A stretch of 64,000 nt of DNA from the NCBI GenBank assembly GCA_035294225.1, contig DATGLH010000026.1, forward strand, positions 14,732 through 78,731. Direction: 5' to 3'. Shown here in pieces: positions 59,342 through 64,000 of this stretch (positions are counted from its first letter, which is position 1; every line of letters starts with the position of its first letter). The translations under genes were made by a program, and so were the position numbers. This stretch comes from Trebonia sp035294225. GTDB taxonomy: Bacteria; Actinomycetota; Actinomycetes; Streptosporangiales; Streptosporangiaceae. Below the pieces are notes generated by a model. The model searched no databases. It saw only the letters and a list, made by a program, of their open reading frames with translations, and was not told the origin of the DNA.

Positions 59342-61180
59342 TCATGCCCCGAGCCTGCTCCGATCGCGTGCCGCGACGCCGGACGGCCACAGCGTGATGG
59401 CCGCGGGGTCCAGGTCGACGCGGCACGTGCCGCCCGGGACGAGATCCCCCGGATCGGTGGTCCGCACGCGCAGTTCGGGGCCGCCGGGAAGCCGCACGGT
59501 GAGCGTGGTGATCGTGCCGATGTCCGCGACGTCGTCGACTATGGCAGGGTAGGCACCGCGCGGGGTGACAGCGACGTGGTCGGGGCGGATGGTCCAGAGC
59601 ACCTCGCTGCCGCCGGGCAGGTCGCCGGTCTCGGCCGCGATCCGCAGCATCCCCACGGTGACCGCGCCCGGCTCGGCGACGACGCCGTGGCCGAGGTTCT
59701 GGATCCCCAGGAGCCTGGCGACCTGCGGCGAAGCGGGCCGGTTGTAGACCTCGGCACGCGGTCCGGCCTGGAGCAGCCGCCCGTCGGCGACGACGAGGAT
59801 CTCGTCGGCCAGCAGGGCCGCCTCTTCCGGGTCGTGCGTGACGAGCACGGTGGACAGGCCGGTCTCGCGCTGGAGGCGCCGCAGCTCGCGCCTGAGCTCA
59901 TCGCGCACCGGGGCGTCCAGGGCGCTGAACGGCTCGTCGAGCAGGACCAGCCGGGGACGGTGGCTGAGCGCGCGGGCCAGCGCGACGCGCTGCCGCTGCC
60001 CGCCGGACAGCTGGCCGGGAAGCCGGTCCTCCAGGCCGTCCAGATGCAGCGTGCGCAGCCACCACGCGGCGAGCGCGGGGTCGGCGCCGGTGGCGAACAG
60101 CACCTGCTCCCAGACCGTCCGCCCCGGGAACAGGGCAAGGCCCTGCGGAACGTAGCCGATGCCGCGCGCCTCCACCGGCACCCGGGAAACCGGCTGCCCG
60201 CCGAAGCACACCGTCCCGGCCTCCGGTCCGAGGAAGCCCGCGATCGCGCGCAGCGTCATCGACTTGCCCGCGCCGGACGGGCCGAGGATCGCGATCCGGT
60301 GGCTGGCCGCGCGGTGAGCCAGCCGGAGCCGGAAGGAGCCGATGGCGACGTCGAGGTCGATCCCCACGCTGATCGGGGTCGCGTGCGGCGGCGGCGCCGG
60401 CTCGGGCACGCTGGCCCGCCGGAGCCGGCGCGGCGGCCGGACCTCGCTGAGCAGCACAACCACGACCGCGACGCCGAGCGCGAGCGCGGTCGGGGCCTGC
60501 GTGGTGGGGATGCCGGTGCTCGAGAACTGCACGTAGGTGAACACCGGCAGCGTGTAGGGATGATAGGCCAGCAGCACGGTCGCGCCGTACTCGCCGATGG
60601 CCCGCAGCCATGTCATCAGCAGGCCGGCACGGATGCCGGGAGCCGCGATCCGCATGCTGACCAGCCAGAACCGGGCGGCCGGGCGGTGCCCGAGGCTGGC
60701 CGCGAGATCATCGAGCGCCGGGTCGACGGTGGCGAACGCAGAGCGGGCCGCGATGATCAAGAATGGGCCGGCGACGAAGGTCTGCGCGATGATCACGCCC
60801 GCGACCGAGTCCGTGAGCCGGCCGCCCGCCAGCTGCCCGAGAAACGTGTAGGGACCGACCAGGTATATCAGCACGATGCCGCTCATCACCGGCGGCAGCG
60901 CCACCGGGAGCAGGACGAGCGTGCCGACGGCCGTCGTGACGGGCCCGCGCGAGCGGGCCAGCCAGTAGGCCATCGGGATGCCGAAGAGCGCCACCAGCGC
61001 GGTGCTGATGGTCGCGCTCTCGACGGAGACCCACAGCGCCGACCACAGGCCGGGCGTGCCGAACCCGCGCTCGCCGGGGGCGGCGAGCCGGATGAGGAAG
61101 GCGGCGAGCGGGACGGCCAGGTAAAGCGCCAGCAGCCCGCCCAGCCACGTGAGCGGGCTGCGTGACGCTCGGTACCTCAC
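59342..61180 (-). CDS. Fused ModB-ModC-type permease/ATPase (molybdate/tungstate-type importer)
   Basis: A 612-residue fusion. About residues 1-260 are a ModB/CysT-like permease (LVALFGIPMAYWLARSRG, LPPVMSGIVLIYLVGP, LDDLAASLGHRPAARFWLVSMR, the ATPase-contact loop). About 290-500 are the ATPase with Walker A GPSGAGKSM, signature LSGGQRQRV and Walker B LLDEPFSALD. The last about 100 residues resemble a TOBE oxyanion-sensing domain. A GTG at 61180 begins the first conserved segment; it lacks a strong ribosome-binding site. The binding protein precedes it by 37 bases. Confidence 0.87.
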   Translation of the reverse strand: MRYRASRSPLTWLGGLLALYLAVPLAAFLIRLAAPGERGFGTPGLWSALWVSVESATISTALVALFGIPMAYWLARSRGPVTTAVGTLVLLPVALPPVMSGIVLIYLVGPYTFLGQLAGGRLTDSVAGVIIAQTFVAGPFLIIAARSAFATVDPALDDLAASLGHRPAARFWLVSMRIAAPGIRAGLLMTWLRAIGEYGATVLLAYHPYTLPVFTYVQFSSTGIPTTQAPTALALGVAVVVVLLSEVRPPRRLRRASVPEPAPPPHATPISVGIDLDVAIGSFRLRLAHRAASHRIAILGPSGAGKSMTLRAIAGFLGPEAGTVCFGGQPVSRVPVEARGIGYVPQGLALFPGRTVWEQVLFATGADPALAAWWLRTLHLDGLEDRLPGQLSGGQRQRVALARALSHRPRLVLLDEPFSALDAPVRDELRRELRRLQRETGLSTVLVTHDPEEAALLADEILVVADGRLLQAGPRAEVYNRPASPQVARLLGIQNLGHGVVAEPGAVTVGMLRIAAETGDLPGGSEVLWTIRPDHVAVTPRGAYPAIVDDVADIGTITTLTVRLPGGPELRVRTTDPGDLVPGGTCRVDLDPAAITLWPSGVAARDRSRLGA

Positions 61181-61217
61181 TGCTGCCAGACTCTTATGCC
61201 TTCGCGGCCATGGCGGG

Positions 61218-62174
61218 CTATGACGACAGCACGCTTTGCAGGCCGGCCGGCACGCCCGATCCGGTGACCTTCGGCGGCGTGACCAGCGTGAACCCGTCCT
61301 GCCTGAGGATGGACTGGCCCGGCGAGCCGAGCAGGTAGGACACGAACGCCACCGCGGCGGCCTCGTGCGGCGCATTGTTCAAGATGGTCACCGTGTAGGT
61401 GGCCTTGAGGTCGACCCCGGTCAGCGGCACGGTCGCGATCTTAGCGGCGGTCGCCTCGCTCGTATAGAAGAACCCGGCGTCGAGCTGCCCGGATTGCAGC
61501 CGGCCGACGAGGGTCTCCTCGGGGAAGACATCGGCCTTGTCACCCGCAAGCGTCTTCAGCGCCGGCAGGTGCCTGCTCGCAGCGGTGTCGTCCAGCGCCT
61601 CGACGGTCAGCGCGCCTTTCGGATCGGTCGCAGGGTCGGTGAACCCCAGCCGGAACCCGGGCTCGGTGATCACCTGGTACCAGGGCCTGGTCTTCAGGTC
61701 ACTGGCGAACTTGCTGGCCGGGTTGTACCCCAGGACCAGGCCTGAGGTGGCGTACGTGGCGTACCAGGAAACCCAGTTGCCGTTCGCCGCGCCTTCCAGC
61801 GTGGCGTTGACCTTGGGGCTCGCGCTGATGAACACGTCGCCCTGGTGCACCTTGCCCTTGATCTCGGACGCGAGCTCCTTCGAGCCGCCCGCGAAGCCGG
61901 TGACGCTGTAGCCGGCGGCCTTCTGGAAGGCCGGACCGAGCTGGTTCTGCATCAGGTCCACCAGCGAGCCGGCGTACAGGACGTTGACCGGGCCGGATCC
62001 CCTGGCCGAGGCGGTCGGCGACGCCGGATTCGATGAGCTGCCTGCCACGCTCGCGGACGACCCGCTGCTGCTGGACGAACTGCAGCCCGCGGCCGCCAGC
62101 CCCGCGCACACGATGCCGAGGATCGCGGCGAACCGCGCGCGGCCTGAAAACCAAGACCGGGAAGAAGTGAGCAT
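61218..62174 (-). CDS. ModA/WtpA-type substrate-binding lipoprotein
   Basis: A 318-residue lipoprotein, lipobox LAAAGC (C31) and Ser-rich linker. The type II binding fold starts VNVLYAGSLVDLM, with FAGGSKELASEIKGKVHQGDVFISAS and ETLVGRLQSGQLDAGFFYTSEA, closest to WtpA-like tungstate/molybdate binders. ATG 62174 is chosen over an upstream TTG, which lies inside a palindrome. Oxyanion specificity is inferred. Confidence 0.85.
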   Translation of the reverse strand: MLTSSRSWFSGRARFAAILGIVCAGLAAAGCSSSSSSGSSASVAGSSSNPASPTASARGSGPVNVLYAGSLVDLMQNQLGPAFQKAAGYSVTGFAGGSKELASEIKGKVHQGDVFISASPKVNATLEGAANGNWVSWYATYATSGLVLGYNPASKFASDLKTRPWYQVITEPGFRLGFTDPATDPKGALTVEALDDTAASRHLPALKTLAGDKADVFPEETLVGRLQSGQLDAGFFYTSEATAAKIATVPLTGVDLKATYTVTILNNAPHEAAAVAFVSYLLGSPGQSILRQDGFTLVTPPKVTGSGVPAGLQSVLSS

Positions 62175-62196
62175 TCTCCGACGATAGCCATCTCTG

Positions 62197-62211
62197 GTTG
62201 CGCAGCGCAAC
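62197..62211. promoter_or_regulatory. Palindrome GTTGCGC-A-GCGCAAC
   Basis: Perfect 7-bp arms with a single centre base, 23 bases upstream of the binding-protein ATG. The position fits an operator that blocks the promoter or ribosome access of the importer operon. Confidence 0.5.
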
Positions 62212-62239
62212 AATCATGGACAGGCCTACGACGTCGTGG

Positions 62240-62698
62240 TCAGCAACAGGCTGATGCGCCCTGCCGGGCGCCGTCGGCAGTGCCGGCCGCGGGCGTGCAG
62301 CAGGCCGAGTCGGCTGCCTTGCCGGGGGTGTCGGCGTCGGCCTTGACGACGTAGACCTCCCACCGCTCGCCGCCGGGGCCGGCGATCCAGACCTTGTCCT
62401 GAACGGCATAGCAGCAGACGGCGTCCTCCTCGATGACGGTTTCCAGTCCCCGCGCGGCCAGGCGTCCGGCCGCGGCGGCGACCTCTCCGGCGGTTTCGGC
62501 TTCGACGCCGAGGTGGTCTATCCGGGTGGGCTCGCCGGGGGCGCCTTCGAGCAGGACGAGCTTGAGCGGCGGCTCGGCGATCGCGAAGTTGGCGTAGCCG
62601 GGACGGCGCTTGGCGGGCCCGGTGCCGAACAGCCGGCTGTAGAAGGCGACAGAGCCTTCCAGGTCGGCGACGCGCAACGCGAGCTGGACACGGGACAT
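62240..62698 (-). CDS. arsI: ArsI-like dioxygenase (vicinal oxygen chelate; CadI family)
   Basis: A 152-residue protein: RVQLALRVADLEGSVAFYSRLFG, RIDHLGVEAET, and VCCYAVQDKVWIAGPGGERWEVY. The adjacent cysteines in VCCYA are those that bind methylarsenite or arsenite in ArsI C-As lyases; the His and Glu of the fold bind iron. The C-terminal tail carries two further CC pairs (DSACCTP, GASACC). ATG 62698 has GGGGAGGGA upstream. Divergent from an ArsR gene, which supports arsenic (organoarsenical) detoxification. Confidence 0.85.
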   Translation of the reverse strand: MSRVQLALRVADLEGSVAFYSRLFGTGPAKRRPGYANFAIAEPPLKLVLLEGAPGEPTRIDHLGVEAETAGEVAAAAGRLAARGLETVIEEDAVCCYAVQDKVWIAGPGGERWEVYVVKADADTPGKAADSACCTPAAGTADGARQGASACC

Positions 62699-62734
62699 GA
62701 CGGTTGTTCCCTCCCCGGAGACGGGACGACGGCG

Positions 62735-62811
62735 CTGATTAAAGAAACCTCTAATCAGACACCGGCCAGTTTGCACCCTGCTTGAGGCGATGTCAAATTA
62801 GAGACATGTCT
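62735..62811. promoter_or_regulatory. Divergent arsI-arsR operator region
   Basis: CTGATTA-N10-TAATCAG (62735-62758) is a perfect 7-bp inverted repeat 37 bases from arsI. AGACATGTCT (62802-62811), a perfect 10-bp palindrome flanked by TTAG/TAAG, covers the arsR start codon. The AT-rich dyad fits ArsR-family binding sites and autoregulation. Confidence 0.6.
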
Positions 62812-63186
62812 AAGGAGCTGCTGCCGGCGGTGAGCCCCGCCGACGAGGGCGCGTGCTGCGCGCCGCTGGCCCGCGAGCCGCTGTCCCCGGACGGGGCGGA
62901 TGAGCTGGCGCCGCTGTTCAAGGCGGTGGCCGACCCGATGCGGCTGCGGCTGCTGTCGCTGATCGCCTGCCACGACGGTGGGGAATCGTGCGTGTGCGAC
63001 CTGACCGCCGCGTTCGACGTGACGGCGCCGACGGTCAGCTACCACCTGAGGATCTTGCGGGAGGCCGGGCTGATCAGCGCCGAGCGCCGCGGCACCTGGG
63101 TGTACTACCGGGTTAACCCGCGGGTGATGGCGCGGATGTCGGCGGTGCTGCTGCCCGCGTCCGGCGCCCTGGCAGGCATGGCATGA
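62806..63186 (+). CDS. arsR: ArsR family metalloregulator
   Basis: A 126-residue winged-helix repressor. ELAPLFKAVADPMRLRLLSLI leads to ESCVCDLTAAFDV, whose C-x-C is the arsenite-sensing site of the alpha-3 helix, then the recognition helix APTVSYHLRILREAGLI and wing RRGTWVYYRVN. An extra CC pair lies at residues 17-18. The ATG at 62806 is within a palindrome, suggesting autorepression at the start codon. Arsenic or antimony is the likely inducer. Confidence 0.9.
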   Translation: MSKELLPAVSPADEGACCAPLAREPLSPDGADELAPLFKAVADPMRLRLLSLIACHDGGESCVCDLTAAFDVTAPTVSYHLRILREAGLISAERRGTWVYYRVNPRVMARMSAVLLPASGALAGMA

Positions 63187-63273
63187 AGCCCTTCGCCGGC
63201 GGCCGCCCTTCCCATGCCGATCCCATGCCGACGCGACCGGGCGCAGATCGTGCCGCTGCCGGCCCGGCGAGAG

Positions 63274-63303
63274 GAGGCGATGAGCGTGGAGGCGATGAGC
63301 GTG
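63274..63303. repeat. 15-bp tandem duplication
   Basis: GAGGCGATGAGCGTG occurs at 63274-63288 and 63289-63303, with a partial third copy; it duplicates an ATG with its ribosome-binding region. Confidence 0.85.
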
Positions 63304-63599
63304 GAGGCGATCACCGCCGCGGCCGGCGCCCGCGAGATCCCGCGCGATCCCGCCCGTCAACGGCCGGGGCCGTTCAGGCGGCCTCCCGGCCGAGGCCGTC
63401 CGGGTCCCTCTCCCGGCCCGCACCGGCAGGTCCCTGCCCCGGCCGGGCAGTGGCCGCAGCCCAGGAGCCGGCCGGCAAGGCGGCGCGCGGTGACGCGCAG
63501 CCGTGACCGGGTGTCAAAACTGGCTGCATATGCCGGAAACGACACCCGGTCATGCCACCGCCGCCGCGGGCGCGGGCACGCCACGCGCCGCACCCGGCC

Positions 63600-63840
63600 G
63601 GCCGGCCGCGGCGTCCGCCACCTGGAGCGCACGAGCGACGGCAGCCCGGCCAGCGCCAGCTCATGCGCCCTGCTGTGCCAGTTCCACCACGACGCGCGCG
63701 CCCACCGGCGGGGCTGGCAATTCATCCTTCATCCGGACGGCACCACGCGGGCCCGCGGGCCCCGTGGCCAGGCCCTCACCCGCGGGCCCCGTGGCCAGGC
63801 CCTCAGCAGCCACGCACCGGCCACCGCCAGAGCCGGGTGA
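63600..63840 (+). pseudogene. Remnant of a DUF222/HNH endonuclease C-terminus
   Basis: The plus frame reads HLERTSDGSPASASSCALLCQFHHD, split here as HLERTSDG, then ALLCQFHHDARAHRRGWQF and LHPDGTTRARGP. This matches the C-terminal HNH motif of the DUF222 (13E12-type) proteins common in actinobacteria (LCRFHH...GGW). The upstream DUF222 region is not present and the conserved Cys/His of the first half is eroded, so it is a broken fragment. Confidence 0.6.
63754..63805. repeat. 25-bp direct repeat with 27-bp period
   Basis: Copies beginning CGCGGGCCCCGTGGCCAGG lie at 63754-63778 and 63781-63805, in frame with the HNH remnant (RGPRGQAL twice). Confidence 0.88.
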
Positions 63841-63858
63841 GCCGGTTCGCTGATGAGG

Positions 63859-64000
63859 TCAGGCCGACTCGCCGCCGGATGTCCCGGCGGCTGAGGCCGT
63901 GACCGCCGTCGCCCGGTGACGGCGCACGAGCCGCGCCAGCGCGACGACGCCGGTGCCGAGCAGGTAGAACAAGACGGTGTACTCCACGGCGTTCCGCGTG
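63859..64000 (-). CDS. C-terminal end of a membrane protein (cut by window edge)
   Basis: The last 46 codons of a minus-strand gene entering from beyond 64000. The sequence EYTVLFYLLGTGVVALARLVRRHR is one hydrophobic segment followed by basic residues, then an Ala/Gly/Ser tail and TGA at 63859. Too little is visible to name it. Confidence 0.55.
   Translation of the reverse strand, partial: TRNAVEYTVLFYLLGTGVVALARLVRRHRATAVTASAAGTSGGESA

Larger units (their letters stand above)
63187..63858. other. Spacer with decayed coding sequence and tandem repeats
   Basis: After arsR there is no intact gene. A 15-bp duplication lies at 63274-63303 right after a good AGGAGG site, an HNH-endonuclease-like fragment at about 63600-63840, and a 27-bp-period repeat at 63754-63805. 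The open frames here are Pro/Arg/Gly-rich and mostly not protein-like. Confidence 0.5.

Noticed and set aside
63183..63506. Frame overlapping the arsR stop (ATGA) as a second gene of an arsR operon
   Set aside because: The translation is low-complexity (Gly/Arg/Pro/Asp) and shows no ars function; another frame of the same DNA holds the HNH remnant.

Overview
The window is high-GC DNA that reads as the chromosome of a filamentous-type actinobacterium. Evidence: frequent GTG/TTG starts, 1-11 base gene overlaps, F420/FMN-type LLM oxidoreductases, NDMA-type alcohol dehydrogenases next to a mycofactocin-type SDR, a Streptomyces K15-like DD-peptidase, and lipoproteins with a run of serines after the lipobox. 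An order such as Streptosporangiales is an inference, not a proof. I found no rRNA, tRNA, CRISPR array, insertion sequence, phage gene or replication origin.

Layout. 1-4.7 kb: a DUF6807-like protein (cut by the window edge) with a Gfo/Idh oxidoreductase, an ABC-2 exporter pair and a Mut7-C protein. 5.1-12 kb: a branched-chain-amino-acid-type (HAAT) importer with an unusual three-domain LivH-LivM-LivG fusion, its binding lipoprotein, a single-module MetE-like protein and a divergently transcribed LivF. 12-20.3 kb: DD-peptidase, zinc-ribbon membrane protein, isopropanol-type alcohol dehydrogenase, and a GH15 glucosidase coupled to a glucose-6-phosphate-dehydrogenase homologue, closed by a LacI regulator. 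20.4-29.9 kb (minus strand): one catabolic operon of CoA-transferase, thiolase-fold aldolase, DUF35 partner, complete HAAT importer, mycofactocin-type SDR and NDMA-type alcohol dehydrogenase. 30.3-35.2 kb: a third complete HAAT importer.

35.8-41.1 kb (minus): a compact five-gene methyl-supply operon, MTHFR_C (MetV-like), MetF, a SAM-dependent methyltransferase, a single-module MetE-like protein and MetK. It could in principle carry a one-carbon unit from methylene-THF to SAM and on to a substrate. 41.4-48.0 kb (minus): an oligopeptide-type ABC importer with an LLM oxidoreductase. The 16-bp palindrome TTGTGC-N4-GCACAA lies upstream of both this operon and the methyl-supply operon. 48.6-53.7 kb (minus): an overlapping operon of NDMA-type ADH, UGSC-family protein (Cys form), two uncharacterised proteins, SDR and another MetE-like protein. 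This is the best candidate for an undescribed pathway. 54-58.4 kb: zinc dehydrogenase, amidohydrolase, PaaX regulator and an SsuD-like monooxygenase. 58.7-64 kb: a small lipoprotein, a molybdate/tungstate-type importer with fused permease-ATPase, a divergent ArsI-ArsR pair, an HNH-endonuclease remnant and the end of a membrane protein.

Overall this is an accessory catabolic region: six ABC systems, five medium-chain dehydrogenases, two SDRs and three MetE-like methyltransferases surround small-molecule uptake, CoA activation, C-C cleavage and one-carbon transfer. Many spacers contain short tandem duplications whose period is nearly always a multiple of three.
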